Shown: positions 1 to 12,266 of the stretch, one piece after another
Numbering within the stretch: the stretch's first letter is position 1
Layout: every line of letters starts with the position of its first letter
Source: Lingula anatina
Taxonomy: Eukaryota > Brachiopoda > Lingulata > Lingulida > Lingulidae
Length of the DNA stretch: 64,000 bases
Assembly: GCF_001039355.2 (NCBI RefSeq)
Contig: NW_019776100.1
Location: forward strand, 49,000-112,999
Direction of reading: 5' to 3'
The notes under the pieces: generated by a model
What the model was told of the DNA's origin: nothing
What the model saw: only the letters and a program-made list of their open reading frames with translations
Databases searched by the model: none
Program-made: the position numbers and the translations under genes

Positions 1-114
1 CACACGCTCTTTGCCAGCAGATGGATGCCAATGCCTGTAGCCAGTGCGTTTCTTCTGGGAGAGGCATACCAGGTGAAACGTTTAGAAAAGCCTTGGCTTT
101 TAACAGATGCTATG

Positions 115-115
<1 letters not shown>

Positions 116-151
<36 letters not shown>
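116..151. repeat. (CT)n microsatellite
   Basis: A pure CT run lies in the presumed last intron of the neverland-like gene. Confidence 0.9.
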
Positions 152-152
<1 letters not shown>

Positions 153-335
153 AAAATAAAAAATTGACAATGAAAAAAGTGCAGGACACACAATGGTCTA
201 GTAGATGCTTTTTTCAGCTTTGATTCAGTATTTAAAGATACTGTCTAACAATAGTCTTTAATAGTTTTATCGAGTGACGAAATATACAGGCTAATGACAA
301 AGACAAAAGACTAATGTTTGGTTATTCCCTTTTAG

Positions 336-503
336 GTTGAACGCGACATTATGATTTGGAACAACAAGAAATTCGAAAATAAGCCACTCCTCGTGAAATC
401 TCGGGCAGACGAGCGTATTGCAAGATATCGTCGATGGTTTTCACAGTTCTACTCCGAAAATAGTCCCCGCTTGTCATTGCACAAAGAAGGGTTAGACTGG
501 TAG
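336..503 (+). CDS. nvd: Cholesterol 7-desaturase (neverland/DAF-36-like), last exon only
   Basis: This is the terminal coding exon of a gene whose earlier exons lie left of the window. It follows a TTTTAG acceptor and reads 55 residues to a TAG stop. The peptide begins [13 protein letters not shown] and contains [13 protein letters not shown]. That pattern (IWN, a basic stretch, then RRW-SQFYSE near the C terminus) is what I recall of the C-terminal end of neverland/DAF-36 Rieske oxygenases. These convert cholesterol to 7-dehydrocholesterol, the first step toward ecdysteroid-type hormones, and are found in many invertebrates. The Rieske and iron-binding domains are not in this window, so the call rests on the tail alone. 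Bases 1-335 show no clear coding exon and are taken as intron. Confidence 0.6.
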   Translation, partial: VERDIMIWNNKKFENKPLLVKSRADERIARYRRWFSQFYSENSPRLSLHKEGLDW

Positions 504-590
504 TGGATCTGAACAAATATTGGTTCCCATCAAATGGCCATTAGCGTTGAGTTATGGGAAGACTCTTCGTGGATTCATCAGGGGCTGAGC

Positions 591-592
<2 letters not shown>

Positions 593-664
<72 letters not shown>
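593..664. repeat. (TA)n microsatellite
   Basis: About 36 TA units lie just downstream of the neverland-like stop codon. Confidence 0.95.
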
Positions 665-668
<4 letters not shown>

Positions 669-1149
669 GATGGCTGATAGCTCTCAAAATATTGTTGTAG
701 GTTAATAATATTGTCTGCCGTAAAAGGTTTCATCTGCGGTTTATTAACTCATTTTTAGAAATACCCAGTTGACAAACGAGCCAATACGGGACAATTACTT
801 AACAAGTTTTAAAAGGGGGAGATGTCAGCGTTCTTTTATTACATCATTCAGAAGAGTCTAATCATACACAGACGGATATTAGGATATTGTATTTATTTTC
901 ATATTCATATTATATTATTTATTTTACGTTGGTTCGAATATGCCACTTATAATCATACATACCACAGACGTAAACAAGCAATGTGTTTGTATGTGTGCGT
1001 GCGTGTGTATATGCATGTATGTGTTAGTTTTTTGTTTTCTCTTTGCCCTCACGGGATCTTCCGCTTATGCATACTACAGTATAGATTGGAATATACTTTT
1101 CACGCAATTTGGAATTAAGGTGCTGCAAAAATCATGACGGTGTACTTGA

Positions 1150-1214
1150 AGTACATTGAACTAATGAGCTACAGTATATACGGGTTACAGTATATAGCTC
1201 ATTGATTTAATGTA
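1150..1214. repeat. Imperfect inverted repeat
   Basis: The left arm runs TACATTGAACTAATGAGCTA and on into CAGTATATA. The right arm, read back, gives TACATTAAATCAATGAGCTA then TATACTG. The loop is only about five bases. It is a short foldback of unknown role. Confidence 0.6.
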
Positions 1215-1907
1215 GCATCCAAAAAAACTTGTTCTATAGAATCTTTTCTCGCGAATATAACGTGTTTTGCTGTTAAGCAGGACTGAGCACCCTTTTATCT
1301 GTTTGAACACCTGTGATCATTAAAAAATAAATAAAAGAAAAAAATAAAACGGTCGTTAATTCACTTGTACATGTAGTAATGGTGAATGGGGAAATTCGAA
1401 AGAGTTCAGAACGAGGCTGTCGGCACTACGTGACGTCATACGAGACTAGAAAACGTGCAAGAATCTGAGGTGGAAGGAACTTTTTAGTGACTAGAGTGAA
1501 ACTCTGTGCACTGGCAATGTCGTCAATACAACAGTAACTCAGAAACAACCAGAAAACAAACCCGTGGATAAATTCTGTCAGCTTTCATGTGTTGCTAGCT
1601 AGTCTGCCATTATTTCTGACCATAACTCCCCGAAATCTCCCTTGATTCTACGTAAAAACTGATCTCCATTCCATTAAAAATTATACGAAAACTGATAGAC
1701 AATAACAACACCGCAATTCTGAAATAAAAACTTTGTTTATTATTTTATATTATTTTATCAAGAATAATTTCATGCGTGAAAACAGCATAAATCAAAGAAT
1801 AAATGAGAATATTACTGTTGAATGCGTATAGTTGGCAGCCCCGCGTCGTGGGAACATCATAAAATTACAGTAGCCCGATCCAATGTGGATCCTTTTTAGG
1901 TCACTAC

Positions 1908-1909
1908 AA

Positions 1910-1956
<47 letters not shown>

Positions 1957-1957
1957 A
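1908..1957. repeat. (AAAT)n microsatellite
   Basis: A tetranucleotide run of about 12 units in intergenic DNA. Confidence 0.9.
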
Positions 1958-2464
1958 AAAAATTATCTGAGTCGTGCACGACACGGACATTTTGTGTAAT
2001 ACCTGCATAACTCTGATTTTGCCCATTATTTCTCTGTTTTACATTATAGCAAGGTGTTTTTGGTTAAAACTCCTTGAGTAAAGTACCCTCCAACATGAAA
2101 AGAAACCAACTTATTACTAATCGTTATGAAACTGTCACGTACATAATACACAAAAAGTCATCGTTGACGTAACTCAGAGAATCACTTTTTTTGTGGACTG
2201 TTTGAATGTTTTGTATAACTGTATCATTATGTGATACATGTATAAGGGTTACATACTACCTTAAAACAGATATTTAAGTAGAATTGCAAAATGCAATCAA
2301 TATTTGAAAAACAACCAAAACGAGAAATATTCTCAAATATAAATGAATATGAAAGTATTTTAGGACAGTTGTGGAATGGTTTTGCCAATATTTCACAGGA
2401 ATTGTTTGTTTTGGATACACGACATTTGGTCCTGACTTATGGCAAACGTATGCGTGTACTAAAG

Positions 2465-2683
2465 CCCCCTTTACACTGGATGGCGTCCTTTCTGCGTCCA
2501 ACAGTACGGCCCTATTTGAGAGTTAAGAAATTATAATATTTTACGTGCCGACAACTGGCCGAACATTGAGCATTCATTCTGATACAAAATCAATGCTCGT
2601 GTCTCTGTATTAAGACCACAGCGATGCCAAATTTCATGGTCGCAGAAAGGACGCAGAAAGGACGCCGTCCAGTGTAAAGGGGG
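2465..2683. mobile_element. MITE-like element with ~35-bp terminal inverted repeats
   Basis: The left end begins CCCCCTTTACACTGGATGGC and continues GTCCTTTCTGCGTCC. The right end, reverse-complemented, begins CCCCCTTTACACTGGACGGC and continues GTCCTTTCTGCGTCC. The arms are thus nearly identical over about 35 bp. The 219-bp body has no coding capacity, which is the form of a non-autonomous DNA transposon. The target duplication is unclear, at most TA. It ends 40 bp beyond the sulfotransferase stop codon, so it probably lies in that gene's 3' UTR. Confidence 0.75.
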
Positions 2684-2723
2684 TATAAGTAGTTTTACTG
2701 GCTACTTCACAATTGGTCGGTCA

Positions 2724-5700
2724 TCAACTGGCTATTTTCTCTGGTCCGTTATCAGCTGGCTGTTTTATTTCATTTGCATGCCATTTGAACCCATCATCCC
2801 CCAAGGCCTCTGCCAGGAGATCGTTATGCTTTGCATAAAAGTTTCTAAGAAGAATCTTCGTACGCTCCAAGGCGTCACCGATTTTAGTGTTGTTTTTTGA
2901 CCGAGAATTCACCGCCCCTTTTCTTAACACTTTGTACTCTTCTCTCGCATTCAGATCACCTGAAAAAATATATTATTACAGATTGTTACGTATAATACGT
3001 GAATAACAGCTTTTGAACGTAATCAAAGACTTTGCTGGAATTAAGAGACTTAGATTTCTAGTGAGAACTGTCTAAGATTATGAAAGAAAATGCGAAATAT
3101 AAAAAATATAAAAAATCACATGGTGTGTGACTTAGAAAAGGAAATAATGTAAAAATATAAAGCGTGGAAACGTGAAAGGTAGAGCTACGGTTTCGGCTAA
3201 GGTTTCTGGCTACGAAAGACTTGGCAGCACATGGGAATACTGATACCCTTTACCAGAGCCACCGATTGATTTTTCACTAGATCTTCACAGATATGTCTAT
3301 GGTTAATTCATACTACTCTTCTCCACGTGTTGGAGAAAAGTTCATATACTCAATCTGCGGTCCTTGAAGAGGGTAGGGAATTGATCATGTAATGTCTCCT
3401 GCTCATCAGTAGGGCTTGGATGTGCCCCGGGGAACAGAACTTTTGAACATAAAACAATTATATATTGTCATGATTCTTCATTTAATGATATAAATATAAT
3501 AAATGTTTCAGATGCATTGGAAGCGTGGTAATTGCATTAATTTATCTCCGTCTACTTACGTAGGCCCAGAAAATTGTAAACTCTGTTTAAGGATTCATTC
3601 ATGTTGTTATGGTAATCTTCCAGCCTTAGGAATAAAAGCTGGTCACGCGGGAACACCCTCAGGTAGTCGTTCACGTACACATGATATAACCCAACACGGA
3701 GGCGAACAATCTGTAACAATGAAAACAAAACTCATTAGCACCCGGTTTGTAGTAGGAGTGGGAGAAGGAGGAGGAGGAGGAGGAAGTTGTGAGTTTGACT
3801 ACCCTTTTGGGAGCCAGAAACATTCCTCGTGCCAAGCCAAAGAAGCAAGTGGGAGAGCCTTTGTAGTAATGCTTTATTATTATGTGTACAAGGAAAACTT
3901 TGCTCTTTACTTGATTTGTTCATTCTGTTTAAATTATTTAGTCGTAGGTCTACTGTTGGATTTTTCTGCTGGCGTTTAAATAGCAATCAAGTGAAGTATC
4001 TTGGTTTTTTAATTAATTTAAAGTAAACCTTCAGCCTTCACCCCCATATTTTTAGAGGAAATAAGTTTTCCATGCAAAAGCTTATGCGCCCCCCATATCT
4101 GAGGGGCCAACCACTGTCTCTGGTGCTGTGCTGGTTTAGAGGAAGTCACCTTTGGAACCCAGAAAATCTGGGTATTGTATAAGAATTCCAACCGTCCCTA
4201 AATATAAAGTCTATCAATTTCGATAATTTAGATAGAAAAATCAAATTTCAAGATACCCTGCAACTTACCCGTAAAGCCTCCTGAGAGTGAAGAGTTCGAT
4301 TGTAAGCACAGCTTCTCACAGAGAAGGTTTTGGTGCAGTTGTCAAACAATTCTACAGCTTGCTTCGCCAGCGAGTGGAATCTCTCTGGGGATTTCACGCC
4401 TTTGTAGAAGAAAAGATAATCTGAGTATAGCCTGGAACAGAAGAATGCGTAGGGATTTACTTTAAAATTAAAAGGAATGTCAACATATTTGAGGTTTCTT
4501 AATTTCTGTAAGAAAGGTATTCACTTTTTAAAAAAATTCACGTAAATTTTAATGCGATCACCAAAGCTACAAAGACTATAACCGACTGTGCTCTCAATGT
4601 AGGCCTATTCTCAAGAAAATATATATGTAGTTCGACCTACATGTAAACAGAGTCTAGAGTACAATCTAGAAACTTAGAACTGGAGAAGTTTTTAAGGATC
4701 GTAACTTTTTGAACTGTTTTGGATGTATGGTATGCTTTTGTGATAAAGAGAAAAAATGCTGAAGTTACCAAAAAAAATTTTGTTGGTGTTTATTGTGAAT
4801 CGGCCAGCTCAGATTAGTGGCAAGCAAAAATTCGTTTATAACTCCATGGAATCTCACCTCTCAGTCGGTTCCCTAAATATGGCCAAAATTTTGGCCCCTG
4901 GTTGAAAGTAGCGTATGTAATGCGCTGTGGTTATGTTTGGCTCGTGAAGCTGGGGATTGTTGCCCAACAATCGGATCCAGTAGTCGTTATCAAACAAAGT
5001 ATTGGTGCTGTAATCACCTGAAATATTCACACCATGATAGGTTAACTTTATTTATTTATAACTGTTATTTGAATCTAGAAAATTGGAGATATATGAAATT
5101 GTGGACAGTGTGTTCAAAATCCAGATATAACTTATCTTGTCCATTCTCGAAAAAGAGGACTTTCTTTTACTTCTGTTTTATTGTCAAAACATTATTCATA
5201 TAATAGGTCAAAGAATTTGGTTTAAGCATTTTGATAATAAGAAAACAGAATCACGTGTAGGTATCCGTTATATTCCAGATGGTTTCCCAAATTGTGAAAG
5301 TAGAAAATAAAAATGAAGAACGCAATTTATGAAAAAGTTCGAGAGAGTGTGTTTGATGGGTCTATTCACAATTGTTTCCCTTGCTGTCGGCGCATCAAAC
5401 ACAACCATCATGGGACAAAGTACAAAGGAAAATGTTCCAGTTCGTGGAGAATCTTAGCAACAAACACTAAATGTGTTGCAGCATTTTCTGGTTTATTTAA
5501 ACATATTTTCCAGTAACAAAATTTGTGTTTTAGAACATAATACTTTACCCGAGTTCAAGTGTTGGAAATTAGTAAGTAACTGAAAGGGTGGCACAAGCAA
5601 CTCACAAGAAACTCAAGCGATCTTCCTCTATTCCAAAGTCAACTCGGAATTCACATTCACAAAGCATCTAGCAATAACTTTTTATCATGTTCCAGTTATT

Positions 5701-7911
5701 CTTGTCTATCCAGGAGTCAATCTAAATCACTATATAAATTTAAGGTCAAAGCAAACACCCAGAATTTCAAAGAACCGTCGACAAGTCTTGCGTTTGCGTG
5801 TTTTCTCACCATTTCAGCCTATGAAAGCCTGAGGCTATGATCCAAAGGCCATCAGAATTTTTATTTGCACAGTTGTTACATATGCCTGCTTGCGTGCATG
5901 AAGATTGACACAGGCCTATATAAAAAGAATAATAAAAAACTGAAACGCATCGAACCTGACATTTAGGGTAGCTTATAGCAAATTGGCTACAGTAGGGAAC
6001 TCCGAAATTTTAGGAACACGCGACCCATTTCTTGCTTATCGATATCTGTTATCTAGCATTAGTATTATTTGTGGAAATAATATTGACACACGCCACCACA
6101 AAATAGAAATTTATGCCGTAACTAAGGTAAACAGGAGTCGAGGTCAGTGACATAATAATTCGGGAAATAATAACAACTTTTAAGACGAGGCAGATGAAAA
6201 GCATTGACCATGGCAGCGTTGTAGGTCAGGGTTTCTTGTTTCAGGTTTGCGGCATGTAACAAGGCATAAAAAGGGACAGGACATTAAATTTCATCCTCTG
6301 ATCCTGGTCTCCAGAACCCTATCCCCCCATCCCCCCCCCCCCCCCCCCACACACACACGTGCTTGCGCGTGCATATCTTTTAAGTCGAGGAAGATGAAAA
6401 GCACTGGCTATTTAAGCGTAGTGCCCCCCCCCCCCACACACCTTCTCTCTACATTTAACTACGTAACAGTACAGCAGGTAATATTTCAACTGCGTCTCAT
6501 TTTCTCGCACCTGTGAAACGAGAAGGGAATTAGTCGCAGCTTTCCATAACATTGTGATCTGTTACATGCTGTGTGCAGGTGAACGCCGCCATACTTCGTG
6601 ACAGCTTAATGATGGACTTTGATAATGTTTAGATCAATTTTCACAAATGATAAGTAACTAACGTTTGGGTCCCATTTGCTTGAATTACAAAATAATAATG
6701 CCAGGTGCAAAAGCTTAATGTAAATATGTATTATTCATGAACCAAAGTTTTCTAAAAATTCCGTAATACCCAGCTGACGTACACATGAGGTGTATTTATC
6801 GCTTTGACTCATACCCTGGTTTTCAGTGTACTAGCTGACAGTAACCATAACTGGCAACTGAATAGTATGCCTATCACAAAGATAACCCCTCTACTCAGGG
6901 TGTGTAAATTATATTTAACTTACCGACTATTTGATGGTGCAGCTTTGGACAAGTTGTACAGGTATATTTTTCGATCACTCTTGCAGGGTAATCAAAGAGG
7001 TCCACAAAGTCTATGAATGGCACTCCACTCCCGTTGCCTGCTAAAAGGGGGAGAGGAAGTATATATTAATTAAGAGTACAGCATACTCTTACAAAAATAT
7101 TGTGAAAAGTTTATGTTGCAGTTAATAATAATTATAATACTGAATTCAAATGTGTTGCAAAATAAATGGCACAATTTTCTACGAAAACCTTTCAGACGCT
7201 AATGATGCCAACAAATAGATAAATACAAACAAGATTAAAAAGGGACTCACTGGCATGGGCTGTTAATCATATCTCAATATTCAAAATGGCTTTGGTAGTG
7301 GTGATGAATTTATCAACCTGTCTCCGATCCATTCCCTACCCCCTTCGTCCAACTCTCAGTCTTACAGTGACTACTTGGACGAATTGCCCAGGCAAAAAGT
7401 AACTTGGGCTCTATAAGATGTCGTATTACCTGCGGTATTATATGCTAATCTCCCCCACCACTGTGACATCTTCAGCAAACCATCGGCGACGTCAGGATGA
7501 CTCAGGATCCGCTGAAACAGGTCCGTTGTTCCGCACTTGGCAATTCCTGCCAGGTAGAAATATGGTATGCACCGTAACCGTTTTTTGTTTTGAGACCACC
7601 AGGAATACAAATTGAATTCCCACGACTTAAAAGCGTTACTGTTTTTCTTAGCGTAAGGATGGAACCTTCCGTACCAGTTGTCTCTGTATATTTTCCCTTT
7701 TCCAATTAAAGGATCGAAGTCTTCGTACCAACACGGGTTTTTGTATTCGGGAAGGAATTTTGGTGGTTCCTAGAATGCATTTCATACATAAAAACAAATG
7801 AGTATATGATAAATATACACGTATACGTAAATATATACGTATAAGTTAAAAAATATATCTAAATTAAATGTTTTGTGGGAAACTCTAGAGTCCGTCTGTT
7901 TAACAAGAAAA

Positions 7912-7958
<47 letters not shown>

Positions 7959-9736
7959 ATGAATGTGACTGTTTGGCTTGACGTCAACAGTCAGACGAGA
8001 GCCAGTCAAGCAGGAGACAAACCGAGTCAACGTACGGGGTGCAGTTTAATGAAAATGGGTCTATGCTGAGCTGACGACTTGCTGATCTGAACATCCGACC
8101 AACTTCAAATGCACCTTGTATATAGACATGATGCTACCAAAATATCGACCACTTCTGGGTACCTTTATATTTTACTGTGTGTACTAGCATCGTAAAATTT
8201 AATGTTATCTTCCAAATTAAAAATTCTCATGACAGGAAGTATTAAAAATGTTTGAACATTTTCACAGATGGTGTTTTTAAAATCGAAAATATCTATTCAT
8301 TCGGGTTCAACCCAAGGTAATATAAATATGAAGTGAATACTTTTGAAACATATTGTCCATGTATTCAATTTGATCTGAGTCGATCATAATGAGATAAGCG
8401 AAGTTTATTCTGCTTTCAGAGTAAGTGGATGCCACCATGTGCACTTTACCTTCAAACCTGTCATCCAACGAACACTTTTCTCTATGCTCTTCTTCATCCC
8501 CTCTGACAGACCAGCCGGAAATCGATAAGTCTCCAGATCTGATGGCGGTTTCTCAAGATTTAATGTTAATTTCTGTCCATTTCCCCCCGGGTTCTCCAAA
8601 CCAAACTGATGGTGCATGGGTTTATGTTCTCGAAATATAAAATGCATTCGACGATGTTGGAATTGTCCTGAAAAGTGAACGGGACAAGGATTTATAAAAC
8701 AAGTTTCCAGCTGAGCACACGTCCCACCTTCTCCTTTCACACTTATCAGAAAGAACCTATATCGTGAATATGGGTAGAAAAATTAAAATAAAAAATTTTC
8801 AATTTTTCTGGCAGTCAAGCCTTTACTTTAAAAAAATATGTGACCGACCATCTCTCAAGCGACTTTCAAACTCAAAATCCCAATTAATCAAACGTTTAAA
8901 AACCAACAAAATCTTTGTTTTCATAAATATGCTTTTGAAAAAAAACATTACGCATTAAAGGTCAAGTCTTTACAATTTATAATGAGGGTGCTTTGAATAA
9001 GCTCTGCATAAATTAAGATAAATAAATACGATAAATATCATTATTAAGAGGAAGAAATTGTTTTCACAATGATAGCGTTTTCTTCCATGGAGAGCAGTTT
9101 TATACTTCCAAACTCATATAAACCTCTCTCATCTAGGTAATAAAGCAATAACGAAGCGAACAGTGCATGTAAAATCGGTAAGAAGATAAAAAACGTCGTC
9201 TTGTGTCAGACATTCATGTCTCTCTCTTAATGTTGTATGCAGTGAAGTGTAAATTAAAATGTTTTTAGTCATAAAGCGCCACGTTTATTATTAAATCGAG
9301 AATTCCATGTAGATATTTAAAGTCGTTGTCAGTCTGCATAGTACACTTTTCGTCTTAAAAACTGCACCCTACCCCCACTGTGAAATGAGTGAACTCTCTC
9401 TCCCTCTCTCTTTATCTTAAGACTCATCGTTTGTTGCATGTTCCTTAACTTCAAATTCAGTGAATGTTTTATCTTTTCCCATAAGTTCGCCTTTTGAGTT
9501 AAAAACTTAAAAGGTATGTCTAAAGCACATTAAAATTAACTTGAAAACGCAGCGCAGTACATAACGTTCCGGCTATTAAACCGAAATAGGCCTGTGTAAA
9601 ACCCACAACTTTTGCTAGATACATTAATCTTACCATTAAAGCCCAAATAGGTAGTTAGACCAAAGGCTGAAATGCAAAACAGGGCAGTGAATACTAAATT
9701 CCTCCCCTTCAATCCGCAAGTAAAACAAGTCGCCAT
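2724..9736 (-). CDS. Carbohydrate sulfotransferase 15-like (type II Golgi membrane enzyme)
   Basis: Exons on the minus strand, in transcript order: 9634-9736, 8450-8667, 7430-7769, 6924-7040, 4858-5017, 4269-4431, 3560-3710, 2724-2959. All borders are GT/AG and the phases join into one 495-residue frame ending TGA. The family transfers sulfate from PAPS to chondroitin N-acetylgalactosamine-4-sulfate in the Golgi. Residues 1-34 hold a short basic cytoplasmic tail and a hydrophobic signal anchor (LVFTALFCISAFGLTTYLGF). The 5'-phosphosulfate-binding loop AKCGTTDLF lies near residues 184-192. The 3'-phosphate-binding motif FREPTERLYSDY is near 307-318. NPCWYE (about 118-123) and HWW-like SQWWGR are also typical. 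Human CHST15 is 561 residues; the difference lies mostly in the N-terminal stem. The first Met is chosen because the anchor follows directly. Exon 2 is supported by phase and length only, since the stem is poorly conserved. The exact acceptor sugar cannot be told. Confidence 0.88.
6165..6455. repeat. Poly-C/CA low-complexity tract with a degenerate direct duplication
   Basis: Two C homopolymers (about 6327-6348 and 6423-6434) are each followed by CA repeats. A ~30-bp segment with GATGAAAAGCA at its core occurs near 6180-6210 and again near 6378-6408. This looks like an imperfect duplication about 200 bp apart. It lies in intron 4 of the sulfotransferase gene. Confidence 0.7.
7909..7962. repeat. 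(AAAT)n microsatellite
   Basis: A tetranucleotide run in intron 2 of the sulfotransferase gene. Confidence 0.9.
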
Positions 9737-12266
9737 GCTCTGCGAGTGTGTTCAATCCGGTTCGAACGATTGTCGATTGTTATGTGCACGGCCTTATTAA
9801 TCTTGGTCCACGCAAATTAAAGCGGGTGATTCTTATTCTGTCATTAAGACATGCTTTAAATGTCCTTTTGATTCCAACCTGAGTTAACCCATACAGGCTG
9901 ACACAATTCGTTTCGCCATCTTCTCCAAGAATAAAAGACAGGCTAAAATAGCTGTGTCTGCAGCTGTTTCTGTTGCAGAGAATAAAGCGTGAATCTCAAC
10001 CCAGTCCGTTCTTGATGCAGCATGGATATCCCCGCTCTCGCTATTATGAATCCACCTGAAATAAATAGATATCCTATGCAGGGTTGGTTTCACTGCCCTG
10101 GTGAGTAGTTTCTCGCTTGCGTTTTAGAAGCGCTAACTCCCAAACGTATTACACTTGCTCTGCCCGCTAACGAGGTTAAGAACAACACATATCTGACATT
10201 TTGGTCGATTAATGTTCCTATTCACACCTGAGTCGTATGGAGCCCGACTAATTCCGACCACTGAATTAAGAGCGTCAGCCTGCGATGAAGACCAGTATGG
10301 GAATACGTACATATGCCTGCTAACATGAACGCCGCAGTCAAAATGCACCTTATCACCAAGGACAAGTCGGCGGCATAACTAGTCCCATTGTATTGAGTAG
10401 GAACTTTATTTGAAAGCGTCACGCAATGACTATTAAATAGGCCCTTATTCATTGTACATAAACCGTACAGGTTATTCTTGATTCTACGACTCCTAGACCC
10501 CAGGAAGCAATATGTGAGACGAGCATTCTTTGCAGCTAAAGTGTGATGTTCCATCAGTCAGATTATCAGACGAGAATCACGAGACCTTCAGTATTTCGAC
10601 GATCCCCATCTACGTAGATCTTGATCACATGTTACCACGTGCCTTGACGTGCACCTCTAAACACTGGCCATGTGTCTGTCTGAAACAGCATACTTTCTTC
10701 ATATAAAATCGATGTAAAATGTGCTATGCGACTACATACTCTTAAAAGGTAAACGTTCTTAATTTCTACCTACTCGTGCACATTGTCGTGCTTTCTGTGT
10801 TTTCCAATGAGAACCCAACATATGGTCATTCATTTATGCACCGTCAATACACGTTAGTTGCACCGATACAGCATCAATATGCGTTATGTAATTTAATAAG
10901 AAAACGTTTAACTAGTTTAGTTTAGGTTTCAATCAGTCAATCACAGACTTCGCTTCTCCAGAACTGCCAGTGCTAGATGTGACTTGTTAGTGTGATTTTA
11001 CATCTGCGTCAAAATATGTCGACATAAGAATTGTTTCATATTTTCAAATGTTCCAACACAAATCTAAACTTTTAAAGGTAAGTGTTAAGATTTTTTAAGA
11101 AGTGTCAACATACATTAAAATAGTCGATCCCATATTAGCGATTCATTCTAGAGAGGTCAAGTAGATATTCTTTGGATCGATCACTGCTTTTATTGTTAAA
11201 CGAAGCTTACAAAAAAACACTTATGCTTAATAATTTTCTATCAGCACAACAGAGTAAATCCCAATAAATACATTTTATGCTACACTTGTTATAGCTTTTC
11301 ACTTTGAACACTGAACAGATATCGAGCCAGTTTGAACAGCCACCACAAACCCAATCAATAAGGCAAATACATACCCACGGTAGGATGTGACGCGTCCTGC
11401 TGAGAAGATATGAAATAGTTGTCATCAAATATAATTCAGGTCCCGATCATATTAATAAGAATAATTCAGCATATTCCAGCTGTATTACGTTTCAATCGTT
11501 GGTGAAGAAATCAGGAATATATTGTTTTCAAAAGTATTTGTTTTTATTAACAACGACATTGTGTTAGCGGTGCATTGCACCTGATAAATGGACCTTGCGG
11601 ACTCGATGCCTGTTTAGCTCTGTCCAGAAACCTAGAAAAGAGCATTGTACTTAAGAAATGTCTCAGAAAGCAAATCGAAAACCCATGTATTGATCTGTTC
11701 GATAACCTAGAAAGTGGTTTTCTTTGTACGCATCTGCCAAATTAAAATAACAATAAAAAACTAAGTAATAACAACATCTTTAAAACATTTGAATTTCTTT
11801 ATTCAATGTGTAGTATCATTTTCCCCATATTTTCCATGTTTCATTTTTCTTTTCATATACTTAAGTTGATGCATGCATACCAGTATATAAATGAAGAGGT
11901 ATTCAGGAAACAGTTATTTCAGACTCTCTAGATGGTGTTTTCATGTATGTCCAGTGAAAGTAGAATGCTTCGATTTCCCTTTAAATTTTCAAACATCGCA
12001 GTCATTCTTATGTCAGACTTTTCCAATAGCGATAATATTTTTATTCATAAAATGTATTAGTAGTCATGTAATTTTTCAAAACTTTTGAATGAACACCTTT
12101 TTGTTTTCACTAACAAAACACTGTCAATTTGTTTGAATTTAATGAAAATTTGTCATGATGACTGAATTGTTAGACACACAATCCCTAAAACTGATGGTGG
12201 GAAGGGACGCCAGGCGAAACATGGGAAACTCAAATGCTACTGGTAATATAGATATGCATCCTATTT
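9737..12266. other. Intergenic, no gene recognised
   Basis: This is the upstream region of the sulfotransferase gene and the 3' flank of AGK. The short open frames here (for example 10222-10554 on the minus strand) show no family pattern, and I could not chain them by splice sites. Non-coding 5' exons of the sulfotransferase gene could be present but cannot be seen from sequence alone. Confidence 0.5.

Larger units (their letters stand above)
665..2464. other. Intergenic, no gene recognised
   Basis: This AT-rich spacer lies between the end of the neverland-like gene and the 3' end of the sulfotransferase gene. It holds an imperfect hairpin (1150-1214) and an (AAAT)n run (about 1908-1957). 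Short open frames such as 822-1118 are low-complexity (cysteine/tyrosine-rich, from GTGT repeats) and match nothing I know. Confidence 0.6.

Noticed and set aside
3503-3979. 158-codon plus-strand frame
   Set aside because: It lies opposite exon 7 of the sulfotransferase gene, and its remainder is intron with a GGA repeat.
8405-8740. Treating the whole minus-strand frame as an exon
   Set aside because: Splice sites at 8667 (acceptor side) and 8450 (donor side) give phases that close the sulfotransferase model. The outer parts are intron.
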